Origin: DATBDE01 sp036270095
Lineage (GTDB): Bacteria > Actinomycetota > Thermoleophilia > Solirubrobacterales > Solirubrobacteraceae
Length of the DNA: 64,000 nt
Assembly (NCBI GenBank): GCA_036270095.1
Contig: DATBDE010000096.1
Location: 1-64,000, forward strand
Direction of reading: 5' to 3'
Part shown: piece after piece, positions 8,563-16,482 of the stretch
Position numbering within the stretch: the stretch's first letter is position 1
Layout: the number at the start of each line of letters is the position of its first letter
Notes under the pieces: model-generated
Database searches by the model: none
Seen by the model: only the letters and a program-made list of their open reading frames with translations
Told to the model about the DNA's origin: nothing
Made by a program: the position numbers and the translations under genes

Positions 8563-9606
8563 GTGCCGCTGACGCGAAGCTCCAGGCCCGTCCCGCGTCC
8601 CGCGGACCCGCAGGAGACCCTCGCGTGGGAGGCGCGCAACCGCACATGGGCAGTCGTGGCGGCGGCCATCGGCGCGGGCCTGCCCCTGATCGGCCTGTTC
8701 GTCGCGCCCAAGCCCAAGCAGGACCAGGTCCCGGAGCTCACCAGCGCCCTCATCTACTTCCACAACCACGCGGCCGCGTTCGTCCTCTCCCAGATCGTGA
8801 TCGCGATCGGCAGTCTGGCCGCCGGCGTGGCCCTGCTCTACCTGTACCAGGCGACCAAGGCCCGCCGGCCGCAGCTGCAGTCGGCGGCCCGCGTTCTCGC
8901 CATCCTCGGCCCGGTCCTGCTCGCGGTCGCGGGCATCGCCGGCCAGGTCTACCTGGCCCAGAAGGCGTCGGACTTCGTCAAGTCGGCGAAGACCGACCCC
9001 GATGCGAACTCGATCCTCACCGGCGGCTTCCGCGTGGCCACCGGGTCCGCCGGCATCGCCGGCCAGTTCGCCCTCGCGTTCGCGTTCGTGCTCATCTCGC
9101 TCAACGCGATGCGGGCGGGCCTTCTCACCCGCTTCATGGGCGTGCTGGGCATCCTCGTCGGCGTCTTCCCCGTGCTGCTGAGCCTGCTCGCCAGCACCCT
9201 GTCGGGCGTCGGCGGCGGCCCGGCCCCGATCGTCCAGTTCTTCTGGCTCGGCGCGCTCGCCTACCTGTTCACCGGGCGCTGGCCCAACGGGCTGCCCAAG
9301 GCGTGGAAGACCGGCAAGGAGGAGCCATGGCCCTCCAGCCAGGAGATGCGCGAGCGGCGCCAGGCCGAGCTCGCCAACCGCCGCGGCCAGCGCGACGGCC
9401 GCGGCGGCGCGGCAGCCCCGCAACGGCCGCAGGGGATCCTGGGCACGCTCTTCGGCGGCGGCCAGCAGCGCGCCTCCAACAGGGGGACGGCGACGGCCGA
9501 GGCCGAGCCGGAGCCGGTCGAGGCCGAGGCCCGCCCCGCGACCCGGCCCTCCCCGGCCACGTCGGCGCGTAAGCGCAAGCGCAAGAAGAAGCGCCCGGGC
9601 TCCTAG
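8563..9606 (+). CDS. Multi-pass membrane protein with basic tail
   Basis: A 347-residue protein not assigned with certainty. About five hydrophobic segments are visible (near residues 28-47, 70-95, 108-127, 165-185 and 192-240 as two spans). They are followed by a cytoplasm-type tail rich in Arg, Gln, Ala and Pro that ends in a Lys/Arg cluster (KRKRKKKR). The GTG start at 8563 gives MPLTRSSRPVPRP. The layout resembles uncharacterised actinobacterial membrane proteins. It is followed 5 bp later by the nitroreductase-family gene, so the two may be one transcript. Confidence 0.7.
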   Translation: MPLTRSSRPVPRPADPQETLAWEARNRTWAVVAAAIGAGLPLIGLFVAPKPKQDQVPELTSALIYFHNHAAAFVLSQIVIAIGSLAAGVALLYLYQATKARRPQLQSAARVLAILGPVLLAVAGIAGQVYLAQKASDFVKSAKTDPDANSILTGGFRVATGSAGIAGQFALAFAFVLISLNAMRAGLLTRFMGVLGILVGVFPVLLSLLASTLSGVGGGPAPIVQFFWLGALAYLFTGRWPNGLPKAWKTGKEEPWPSSQEMRERRQAELANRRGQRDGRGGAAAPQRPQGILGTLFGGGQQRASNRGTATAEAEPEPVEAEARPATRPSPATSARKRKRKKKRPGS

Positions 9607-9611
9607 CCGGC

Positions 9612-10079
9612 GTGGCGTTGCTCAGCGACCGGATCTGGACGCAGTTCTCGGAGGGGCTCGGTGCGGCCGGGCTGCGCGTGGCGGGCAAGTGGAACGTCCC
9701 CCTCTACCGGGCGACGCGCGGGCGCCTCGGCGGGCGCGTCGGCCGGGCCCCGGTCCTGCTGCTGACCACCACCGGCCGCAAGTCGGGGCAGGAGCGCACG
9801 GCGCCCGTCCTCTACCTGGCCGACGGCGACCGCCACGTCGTCATCGGCTCCAACGCCGGCAACCGCAAGGCCCCCGCCTGGGCGCTCAATCTCGAGGCCA
9901 GCCCCGAGGCCGCGATCCAGGTCGGGCGCCGCCGGGGACGGGTCCGCGCCCGCGTCGCGCAGGGCGAGGAGCGGGAAACGCTGTGGCGGAAGATGAACGT
10001 GCAGTACAACGGCTTCGACCACTACGCGGGGCGCACGGACCGCGACATCCGCGTGTTCGTGCTCGAGCGGGCGCCCTAG
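9612..10079 (+). CDS. F420-dependent nitroreductase-family (Ddn-like) protein
   Basis: A 155-residue split-beta-barrel protein of the deazaflavin (F420)-dependent nitroreductase/quinone reductase family. The signature is clear: PVLLLTTTGRKSGQERTAPV, then DGDRHVVIGSNAGNRKAPAW, then the ...VFVLER end. Family members use reduced F420 to reduce quinones, enones or nitroaromatics; the true substrate here is unknown. The GTG start lies at 9612. It is convergent with the SDR gene and overlaps its stop region by 4 bp. Confidence 0.88.
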   Translation: MALLSDRIWTQFSEGLGAAGLRVAGKWNVPLYRATRGRLGGRVGRAPVLLLTTTGRKSGQERTAPVLYLADGDRHVVIGSNAGNRKAPAWALNLEASPEAAIQVGRRRGRVRARVAQGEERETLWRKMNVQYNGFDHYAGRTDRDIRVFVLERAP

Positions 10080-10864
10080 ACGATCGTCGCCACGGTCCCG
10101 CCGTCCACCGACCACGCCGCGCCGGCGACGTTGGCCGCCGCCTCCGAGCACAGGAACACGATCACCGCGGCGATCTCGTCGGGCTCGCCCAAGCGGCCGC
10201 GTGGGATCTTCCCCGCCGCCGCCTCGAGGGCCTCGTCGCGCGTCGTGCCCTGGCGCCGGGCCGCCTGCTCGGCCAGCCCGCCGGGGCCGGTCCACAGCTC
10301 CGACGCCGTCGCGCCGGGCGCCACCGCGTTGACGCACACGCCCGCACCCGCGCACGCGTCGGCGTACACGCGCGACAGCGAGAGCTCGGCCGCCTTGGCG
10401 ACCGAGTAGGCGGCGTTCGACGGCGACGGGCGCTTGCCCGACGAGGACGCGACGTTGACCACGCGCCCCCAGCCGGCGTCGGCCATGCGCGGCACCGCCG
10501 CGCGCATGAGCCGCATCGGGCCCATGACGTTGAGCTGCCATTGGCGCTCCCAGTCCTCGTCGGAGAGGTCGCTCAGCGCCTTGTTCGCACTCGTGCCGGC
10601 GTTGTTGACGAGGATGTCCACGCGGCCGAAACGCTGCAGGGCGGCGTCCACGATGCGGTCGCCGGCGTGGCGTGAGGTGATGTCGGCCGCGGCGATGGCC
10701 ACGCGGCCGCCGAGGTCGTCGGCCGTGCGCTCGAGCGTCTCGGCGTCGCGGCCGACGAGCAGCACCGATGCGCCCTCGGCCAGGAGCCGCTTCGCCGTGG
10801 CCAGGCCGATGCCGCGCGTGGCGCCGGTGACGATCGCCGCGCGCCCGATGAGCCCTAGGTCCAT
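10076..10864 (-). CDS. SDR-family oxidoreductase (FabG-like)
   Basis: A 262-residue short-chain dehydrogenase/reductase. The cofactor loop is T-G-A-T-R-G-I-G, followed by N-N-A-G, with catalytic Ser140, Tyr153 and Lys157 (AAYSVAKAA). The end (PRGRLGEPDEIA, CSEAAANVAGAAWSVDGG) is classical 3-ketoacyl reductase-type. Substrate unknown; it is too generic to call fatty-acid synthesis. The ATG at 10864 lies within 6-18 bp of the divergent yjbQ-like start. Confidence 0.87.
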   Translation of the reverse strand: MDLGLIGRAAIVTGATRGIGLATAKRLLAEGASVLLVGRDAETLERTADDLGGRVAIAAADITSRHAGDRIVDAALQRFGRVDILVNNAGTSANKALSDLSDEDWERQWQLNVMGPMRLMRAAVPRMADAGWGRVVNVASSSGKRPSPSNAAYSVAKAAELSLSRVYADACAGAGVCVNAVAPGATASELWTGPGGLAEQAARRQGTTRDEALEAAAGKIPRGRLGEPDEIAAVIVFLCSEAAANVAGAAWSVDGGTVATIV

Positions 10865-10882
10865 GCCGTCATGATGCCGCGC

Positions 10883-11344
10883 ATGAAGTCGAACACGGTC
10901 TACCGCACCTTCACCACCGCCAAGCGCCGCGAGCTCATCCGGATCACTGAGGACGTCCAGCGCGCCGTCGACGACGCCGGGATCGCCGAGGGCATGGCCC
11001 TCGTGAGCGCCATGCACATCACCGCCGGCGTCTGGGTCAACGACGACGAGCCCGGCCTGCACGAGGACGCCCTCGAGTGGCTGGACAAGGTCGCGCCTCC
11101 GAGCTGGAAGCCGCCCGCCAACGAGGTGGCCAAGGAATTGCTGCCCGATCCCGGCGACTACCGCCACCATCGCGGCGGCGAGGACAACGGCGACGCCCAC
11201 TTCAAGAACCTGCTCGTCCACCACCAGGTGATCGTCCCGGTGACCGCCGGGAGACTGGATCTCGGACCGTGGCAGCAGGTCTTCTACGCGGAGTTCGATG
11301 GCCAGCGTGCGAAACGGCTGATCATCAAGATCCTCGGGGAGTAG
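10883..11344 (+). CDS. YjbQ/UPF0047 family protein
   Basis: A 153-residue protein of the YjbQ (UPF0047) family, reported to have weak thiamine-phosphate synthase activity; the physiological role is uncertain. Hallmarks: H-I-T-A-G-V-W-V-N-D-D-E-P-G-L, then GGEDNGDAHFKNLL, then the LDLGPWQQVFYAEFDG end with the invariant His, Glu and Asp residues. ATGs exist at 10871, 10874 and 10883; the last gives MKSNTVYRTFTT and fits the family length. No thiamine gene is nearby. Confidence 0.85.
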   Translation: MKSNTVYRTFTTAKRRELIRITEDVQRAVDDAGIAEGMALVSAMHITAGVWVNDDEPGLHEDALEWLDKVAPPSWKPPANEVAKELLPDPGDYRHHRGGEDNGDAHFKNLLVHHQVIVPVTAGRLDLGPWQQVFYAEFDGQRAKRLIIKILGE

Positions 11345-11361
11345 CGGGCACCCGTCGCGGG

Positions 11362-11416
11362 TATTTAGCGCAAGGGGAGGTCCGTCCTAGGTCCATCGAA
11401 TCCAGAGGAGGAGAGG
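11362..11416 (+). promoter_or_regulatory. Possible promoter and strong RBS for satP
   Basis: A TATTTA at 11362-11367 is one of the few AT-rich hexamers in the area and could be a -10 element. A purine-rich AGAGGAGGAGAGG directly precedes the satP ATG, one of the strongest ribosome sites in the window. The promoter call is a guess from composition; the ribosome site is clear. Confidence 0.35.
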
Positions 11417-12094
11417 ATGGAAGCAGGAACCGTCGGGACCCCCCGCTTCGCGGAGCGTGGCGACGGGGTATCCCGGGACGCGGACCCCACTGCACCGACC
11501 GTGATCCAGTTTCCGAAGGTCGCGGATCCCGGTCCACTTGGGCTCGCCGCATTCGCGCTGACCACGTTCGTGCTCAGCTTCTTCAACGCAGGGCTTGCGC
11601 CCGCGTCGGGCGAGCCGATCGTGTTCGGCCTGGCCTTCGCCTACGGCGGCTTGGCCCAGATCCTCGCCGGCATGTGGGAGTTCCGGACCGGCAACACCTT
11701 CGGTGCTGTCGCGTTCACGTCCTACGGCGCATTCTGGCTGTCGTTCTTTGCCTTCGCGCTGTGGTTCGAGAAGCTCCTGCCCGGCAAGGATCCAGGCGTG
11801 GCCGGCCACGCTGTCGGCCTCTACCTGATCGCGTGGGGCATCTTCACCGCCTACATGTTCATCGCGTCGCTGCGCACGACCGCGGCGGTGGCGCTGGTGT
11901 TCGCATTGCTGGCCGTCACGTTCATCGTGCTCGGCATCGGCAACGTGGGCGGGAACGCCGACGTCATCAAGGCCGGAGGCTACATCGGCATCGTGACCGC
12001 CGTCGCCGCCTGGTACGCGTCGTTCGCAGTCGTCGTCAACTCGACCTTCGGGCGCACGATCATGCCCGTGGTGCCGTTGGGCGCAAGGGCCTAG
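11417..12094 (+). CDS. satP: Acetate/succinate permease, GPR1/FUN34/YaaH (SatP) family
   Basis: A 225-residue inner-membrane protein with six hydrophobic segments. The family signature N-P-x-P-L-G-L is present as D-P-G-P-L-G-L-A-A-F-A-L-T-T, followed by YGGLAQILAGMWEFRTGNTF, a strongly conserved loop. Members take up acetate and other short monocarboxylates, or succinate. It lies 105 bp upstream of acetyl-CoA synthetase on the same strand, which supports acetate as the substrate. Its N-terminus (about 38 residues) is polar and longer than in E. coli SatP. Confidence 0.9.
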   Translation: MEAGTVGTPRFAERGDGVSRDADPTAPTVIQFPKVADPGPLGLAAFALTTFVLSFFNAGLAPASGEPIVFGLAFAYGGLAQILAGMWEFRTGNTFGAVAFTSYGAFWLSFFAFALWFEKLLPGKDPGVAGHAVGLYLIAWGIFTAYMFIASLRTTAAVALVFALLAVTFIVLGIGNVGGNADVIKAGGYIGIVTAVAAWYASFAVVVNSTFGRTIMPVVPLGARA

Positions 12095-12116
12095 GCGACG
12101 AACCAGACGTCATCAA

Positions 12117-12157
12117 GCGGAGGCGGCGGCGGGGATCGCACCTCGCGCCGCCTCCGC
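12117..12157 (+). terminator. 12-bp perfect hairpin between satP and acs
   Basis: GCGGAGGCGGCG at 12117-12128 is exactly complementary to CGCCGCCTCCGC at 12146-12157, with a 17-nt loop. No T run follows. It could be an attenuator, a processing or stability hairpin that sets the satP:acs ratio, or a terminator for satP. Confidence 0.6.
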
Positions 12158-12199
12158 TGCATCTTCAAGCACTGAGATCACGGAGAGAGAGGAACTGTC

Positions 12200-14191
12200 A
12201 TGGCTGACACAGCCACCACCGGCTCCGATCTGGAGCACGAGCTCGAGGAGCTGCTCGAGGTAGAGAAGTTCGACCCACCGGAGGAGTTCAAGCGCAACGC
12301 GCTGTGCAACGACCCGGCGGTCTACGACGAGGCCAACAAGGACCACGAGGGCTGGTGGGCCAAGCAGGCCGAGGCGCTGCACTGGTTCGAGAAGTGGGAC
12401 CAGGTCCTCGACTGGTCCAACCCGCCGTTCGCGAAGTGGTTCGTCGGCGGAAAGCTCAACGTCGCCTACAACTGCGTCGACCGCCACGTCGAGAACGGCA
12501 ACGGCGACCGCGTCGCCTACCACTGGCGCGGCGAGGAGGGCGAGGAGCGCGACGTCACCTACGCCGACCTGCACGCCGACTCGCAGCGGATGGCCAACGC
12601 GCTGAAGGACCACGGGATCAACAAGGGCGACATTGTCGGCATCTACCTGCCGATGATCCCCGAGGTCGTCGTGGCCATGCTCGCCTGCGCGCGCATCGGC
12701 GCCCCCCACAACGTGGTCTTCGGCGGGTTCTCGGCCGGCTCAGTGCGCGAGCGCATGGAGTTCAGCGAGGCCAAAGCCCTCATCACCGTCGACGGGGCCC
12801 GGCGCAAGGGCAAGACCGCGGCGATCAAGCAAGCGGTCGACGAGGAGATGAACGACCTCGACTCGCTCGAGACGATCTTCGTGGTCAAGGCCACCGGCGA
12901 GCAGTGCGAGATGCGCGAGGGTCGCGACGTCTGGATGCACGAGGCGATGGAGGCCGCCGAGGCGGAGTGCCCGGCCGAGCCCATGGACGCCGAGGACCCG
13001 CTGTTCATCCTCTACTCGTCAGGCTCGACGGCCAAGCCCAAGGGCATCCTCCACACGACGGGCGGCTACCTGACCGGCGTGGCCTACACGCACAAGTATG
13101 TGTTCGACCTCAAGCCCGAGGACGACGTCTACTGGTGCGGCGCCGACGTCGGCTGGATCACCGGCCACAGCTACATCGTCTACGGGCCGCTGGCCAACGG
13201 CGCGACCTCGGTGATGTACGAGGGTGCCCCCGACTACCCCGACAAGGACGTCTGGTGGGACGTGATCGAGCGCTACAAGGTGTCGATCTTCTACACCGCG
13301 CCCACCGCGATCCGCGCGTGCATGAAGTGGGGCCGCGAGTATCCGGACAAGCACGACCTCTCGTCGTTGCGGCTGCTGGGGACGGTCGGAGAGCCGATCA
13401 ACCCCAAGGCCTGGCTCTGGTACCACACGGTGATCGGCGGCAAGCGCTGCCCGATCGTCGACACGTGGTGGCAGACCGAGACCGGCCACATCATGATCTC
13501 GCCGCTGCCGGGGATCACCGAGACCAAGCCGGGCTCGGCCACGGTGCCGCTGCCGGGCATCGATGCGGCCGTGTACGACGAGTCCACCGGCGAGGAGGTC
13601 GAGGGCAAGCAGGGCCTGCTTGTGCTGCGCAAGCCCTGGCCGGGGATGCTGCGCACGCTCTACAAGGACGACGACCGGTTCATCGAGACCTACTGGGACC
13701 GGTTCGGCAAGGACACCTACCTCGTGGGCGACGCCGCCCGCATCGACGATGACGGCTACTTCTGGGTCATCGGGCGCATCGACGACGTGCTCAACGTCTC
13801 CGGCCACCGCATGTCGACGGCCGAGATCGAGTCCGCCATCGTGTCGCACCCGCGCGTGGCCGAGTGCGCGGCCATCGCGCAGAGCGACGAGGACACCGGG
13901 CAGGCGGTGTGCGCGTTCGTGACCCTCGAGGGCAAGGAGAACGAGGGTGACGAGGAGGTCGTGGCGGAGATCCGCGAGGTCGTGGCCCGGCGCATCGGCA
14001 AGTTCGCGCGGCCCAAGCGCGTCATCTGGTCCGCCGACCTGCCCAAGACCCGCTCGGGCAAGATCATGCGCCGGCTCCTGCGCGACATCGCGGAGGGCCG
14101 CGAGCTGGGCGACGTCACGACGCTGCGCGACCCCGGGGTCATGAAGGACCTCGAGGGCAAGTTCGGGTCCGAGAACGGGGACAAGCAGTAG
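12200..14191 (+). CDS. acs: Acetate--CoA ligase (acetyl-CoA synthetase)
   Basis: A 663-residue AMP-forming enzyme that makes acetyl-CoA from acetate, ATP and CoA in the cytosol. It has the Acs N-terminal cap, the P-loop Y-S-S-G-S-T-A-K-P-K-G, the substrate motif D-T-W-W-Q-T-E-T-G, and the C-terminal T-R-S-G-K-I-M-R-R with Lys at about residue 621, the site acetylated by Pat-type enzymes in other bacteria. Length is normal (E. coli 652). The ribosome site is GAGAGAGGAAC. With satP upstream and PHA genes downstream on the other strand, it probably feeds acetate carbon into central metabolism and storage. Confidence 0.95.
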   Translation: MADTATTGSDLEHELEELLEVEKFDPPEEFKRNALCNDPAVYDEANKDHEGWWAKQAEALHWFEKWDQVLDWSNPPFAKWFVGGKLNVAYNCVDRHVENGNGDRVAYHWRGEEGEERDVTYADLHADSQRMANALKDHGINKGDIVGIYLPMIPEVVVAMLACARIGAPHNVVFGGFSAGSVRERMEFSEAKALITVDGARRKGKTAAIKQAVDEEMNDLDSLETIFVVKATGEQCEMREGRDVWMHEAMEAAEAECPAEPMDAEDPLFILYSSGSTAKPKGILHTTGGYLTGVAYTHKYVFDLKPEDDVYWCGADVGWITGHSYIVYGPLANGATSVMYEGAPDYPDKDVWWDVIERYKVSIFYTAPTAIRACMKWGREYPDKHDLSSLRLLGTVGEPINPKAWLWYHTVIGGKRCPIVDTWWQTETGHIMISPLPGITETKPGSATVPLPGIDAAVYDESTGEEVEGKQGLLVLRKPWPGMLRTLYKDDDRFIETYWDRFGKDTYLVGDAARIDDDGYFWVIGRIDDVLNVSGHRMSTAEIESAIVSHPRVAECAAIAQSDEDTGQAVCAFVTLEGKENEGDEEVVAEIREVVARRIGKFARPKRVIWSADLPKTRSGKIMRRLLRDIAEGRELGDVTTLRDPGVMKDLEGKFGSENGDKQ

Positions 14192-14199
14192 GGCGTCGG

Positions 14200-14285
14200 G
14201 GGCTTTGGGCTTTGGGCTTTGGGCTTTGGGCGAGCGTCCCTCGCCTTTCCCAACGCCCAACGCCCAACGCCCAACGAGTCCAACG
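14200..14285. repeat. Heptamer quasi-palindrome (GGGCTTT)4 / (CCCAACG)4
   Basis: Four tandem GGGCTTT units plus GGGC (14200-14231) are followed, after a short spacer, by four tandem CCCAACG units (14249-14276) and a degenerate fifth (14279-14285). The two arrays are near-complementary, with one mismatch per 7-bp unit, so the RNA can fold into a long stem. The G-rich array (and the C-rich one on the other strand) also fits G3N4G3N4G3N4G3 quadruplex spacing. It exactly fills the gap between the convergent stops of acs and phaB, so it is probably a bidirectional terminator or insulator. Confidence 0.85.
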
Positions 14286-14289
14286 CCCG

Positions 14290-15099
14290 TTACGCCCCGG
14301 CCATCTCCATGCCGCCGTTGACACCCCAGACCTGCCCGGTGATGTAGCCGGAGGCGTCGGCGCACAGGAAGTGCACGACGCGGGCGACCTCGTCGGGCTG
14401 GCCCAGCCGCCCGAGCGGGATCTGCTTGCGGATCCCATCCAGCACCTTCTCGGGCACGGACTCGAGCATGTCGGTCTCGATGAAGCCCGGGGCGACGGCG
14501 TTGACGGTCACGTCGGCGCACTTCTTGGCTGCCTCGCGGGCCATGGTCATGGTCAGGCCGAACAGCCCGCTCTTGGACGCGGCGTAGTTCGCCTGCCCGA
14601 TGTTGCCGCGCTGGCCGATGATCGAGGAGATGTTCACGATCCGGCCATGCTCCTGCTCGACCATGTGCGGCAGCGCCGCCTTGGACATGAAGAACGCGCC
14701 CGAGAGGTTGACGGCGAGCACCTTGTACCAGTCCTCGTCGTCCATCTTCAGCACCGGCTTGTCGATCGTGATGCCGGCGTTGTTGACCAGCACGTCGAGC
14801 CGGCCGTAGCGCTTGTGCACCTCGTCGACCACGCGGCGGCAGTCATCGGCCGAACCGATGTTGCCCTGGTGCACGGAGCCCTCGATGCCCTGCTCGAGCA
14901 GCTCGGCCAGGAAGCCCTCGGCCTGCTCCTTGTTGCGGCTGTAGCCGGCGGCGACCGAGGCGCCCTGATTGGCCAGGCTGCGGCAGATGGCCGCCCCGAT
15001 GCCACGGTTGCCGCCCGTGACGAGGGCGACGCGGCCGCTGAGCTTGCCCTCGGGGGCTTGGCGTTCGGTGGCGATGGGGACCTTGTCGGTGGTGGTCAT
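14290..15099 (-). CDS. phaB: Acetoacetyl-CoA reductase / FabG-type SDR
   Basis: A 269-residue NADPH-type SDR. T-G-G-N-R-G-I-G is the cofactor loop, N-N-A-G-I-T follows, and Ser159, Tyr172 and Lys176 form the active site. The segment GQANYAASKSGLFG and the ending YITGQVWGVNGGMEMAGA match acetoacetyl-CoA reductases of PHA clusters, although FabG enzymes look alike. An N-terminal extension of about 20 polar residues precedes the fold. It lies 16 bp upstream of phaC on the same strand; this context is the main reason for the PhaB call. The reaction would be acetoacetyl-CoA to (R)-3-hydroxybutyryl-CoA. Confidence 0.82.
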   Translation of the reverse strand: MTTTDKVPIATERQAPEGKLSGRVALVTGGNRGIGAAICRSLANQGASVAAGYSRNKEQAEGFLAELLEQGIEGSVHQGNIGSADDCRRVVDEVHKRYGRLDVLVNNAGITIDKPVLKMDDEDWYKVLAVNLSGAFFMSKAALPHMVEQEHGRIVNISSIIGQRGNIGQANYAASKSGLFGLTMTMAREAAKKCADVTVNAVAPGFIETDMLESVPEKVLDGIRKQIPLGRLGQPDEVARVVHFLCADASGYITGQVWGVNGGMEMAGA

Positions 15100-15115
15100 G
15101 CGGTTGCTCCTCTCC

Positions 15116-16144
15116 TCATTGGCTGGATCGCTCGGCCAGCCAGCCGGCGAGGTCCGGCCAGATGTCCTCGCGCGCCCGTGAGCCCGCCATCAAGCCGATG
15201 TGGCCGCCGGGGCGGTCGAGGTGCGTCACGTCCTTGCTGGAGACGAGGCCGAAGATCGGCGCGGTGCCCGGCGGCGGTGCGATGTGGTCGGCGCCGGCGG
15301 TGACGACGAGCAGGTTCTGCTCGATGTCGCCAAGGTCCACGCGGCGCCCGCGCAGGCGCATGCGCCCGCGCACGAGCCGGTTCTCCTTGTACATCCACGT
15401 GTTCCACTCGCGGAACGCCCGCGACGGGAACGGCGGGTTGTCGGCCACCCACTTGGCCATGGGCTGGTAGGCCTCGGGCTTGGCCTTGCCCTCGAGCGCG
15501 CCCTCCCAGAGCTTCGCGTAGGTGTCCCAGAAGTTCGTCTTGGGCTTGAGCAGCTTGTTGGCGAAGTCGATCATCCGCCCGGGGATGGCGGGGTAGGCGT
15601 CGGCCACGAGGTCGACGTCGAAGCTGTCGCGCCCGACCCAGCCCGTGTAGCGCGAGCCCGAGGTGTCGATCGGCGTGGTCAGCAGCACGAGGTTGCGCAC
15701 GACGGTGTCGCGCGCCAGCGCGCAGTGCATCGCGCACAGCGTGCCCCCGATGCACCAGCCCAGCAACGAGACCTCGTCGGCGCCGGCCGCGCGCAGCGTC
15801 TCGCGGATGCCCCACGGCAGCTCGTCGCACGCGTAGGCCTCGAGCCCCATGTCGGCGTCCTCGTCGTCGGGCTCGCCCCAGTCGAGCAGAAACACGTCGA
15901 AGCCCTGGTCGAGCAGGTAGGCGACGAACGAGTTGCCCCGGCGCAGGTCGAAGATCGCGGGCCGGTTGATGAGGGCGAACACGAGGAGCACGGGCACGGC
16001 ATGCTCGCGGCGGTCCGAGCGGTAGCGGTAGAGCGTGACCTTGCGGTGCGTCCAGACCACGTCGCGCGGGGTCGTCCCGATCTCCGCGTCCTCGGTGGTG
16101 AGGAGGGTGTTGGCGAACTCGACCGCTGCCCGAGCGGGGTTCAT
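15116..16144 (-). CDS. phaC: Poly(3-hydroxyalkanoate) synthase, class III-like
   Basis: A 342-residue PHA polymerase that links (R)-3-hydroxyacyl-CoA monomers at the granule surface. The lipase-like box is G-W-C-I-G-G with nucleophile Cys131, and the triad is completed by Asp286 (GADHIAPP) and His315 (PGGHIGL). DWGEPD and GNSFVAYLLDQGFDVFLLDW are conserved in synthases. The size matches class III/IV catalytic subunits (about 355 residues) rather than class I/II (about 560-600). Those classes need a second subunit (PhaE or PhaR). The only candidate is the short gene directly upstream, whose TGA overlaps the phaC start as ATGA. Confidence 0.92.
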   Translation of the reverse strand: MNPARAAVEFANTLLTTEDAEIGTTPRDVVWTHRKVTLYRYRSDRREHAVPVLLVFALINRPAIFDLRRGNSFVAYLLDQGFDVFLLDWGEPDDEDADMGLEAYACDELPWGIRETLRAAGADEVSLLGWCIGGTLCAMHCALARDTVVRNLVLLTTPIDTSGSRYTGWVGRDSFDVDLVADAYPAIPGRMIDFANKLLKPKTNFWDTYAKLWEGALEGKAKPEAYQPMAKWVADNPPFPSRAFREWNTWMYKENRLVRGRMRLRGRRVDLGDIEQNLLVVTAGADHIAPPPGTAPIFGLVSSKDVTHLDRPGGHIGLMAGSRAREDIWPDLAGWLAERSSQ

Positions 16145-16446
16145 CGCGACTGGCTGTGCGTGCGGCTGGGGGCGCCGTTGCTGCCCGCGGCCTTCTCGCG
16201 CTCGGCCCGCAGCTCGTCCTGGAGGCGCTCGACCTCCTGCAGGACCGTCTCGAGCTTGTCCTCGGTGCGGGCCAGCTGCTGGCCCAAGCGGGCCATGTCG
16301 CGGCGGCCGGCGAGGCGCAGGTTGCGAACGGCGAGGTCGCCGGCATCGGCGCCGAGCTTGGCCAGCGCCACCACGTTCTCGGTGGCCATGGCCAGCAGCT
16401 CGCCGAACGCGTTGCGCTGGACGACCTGCTCGTCCTTGTTTTCCAT
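16141..16446 (-). CDS. Small coiled-coil protein, candidate PHA synthase partner/phasin
   Basis: A 101-residue protein with no cysteine or membrane span. Residues about 10-50 form an Ala/Leu amphipathic helix (LLAMATENVVALAKLG) and residues about 55-88 a charged heptad coiled coil (ARTEDKLETVLQEVERLQDEL). The tail is polar. It is translationally coupled to phaC by an ATGA overlap, the position PhaE or PhaR takes in class III/IV operons, but it is far shorter than PhaE (about 360) or PhaR (about 200). A granule-associated phasin or a minimal synthase subunit is likely; this is inference from position and helix pattern. Confidence 0.65.
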   Translation of the reverse strand: MENKDEQVVQRNAFGELLAMATENVVALAKLGADAGDLAVRNLRLAGRRDMARLGQQLARTEDKLETVLQEVERLQDELRAEREKAAGSNGAPSRTHSQSR

Positions 16447-16482
16447 GCTCTTCGACTTTCCCCGCTGCCATCATCTGTAACC

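Noticed and set aside
14290..15099. A definite phaA-phaB-phaC operon
   Set aside because: No beta-ketothiolase gene lies in the window, so the PHA pathway here is incomplete; the PhaB call rests on context.
14212..15303. Long open frames antisense to real genes (for example over phaB, phaC, nuo genes and the cys operon), some above 1000 codons
   Set aside because: High GC makes stop codons rare in shadow frames; their products are low-complexity Arg/Ala/Pro strings without domains, and the real genes on the other strand show clear families.
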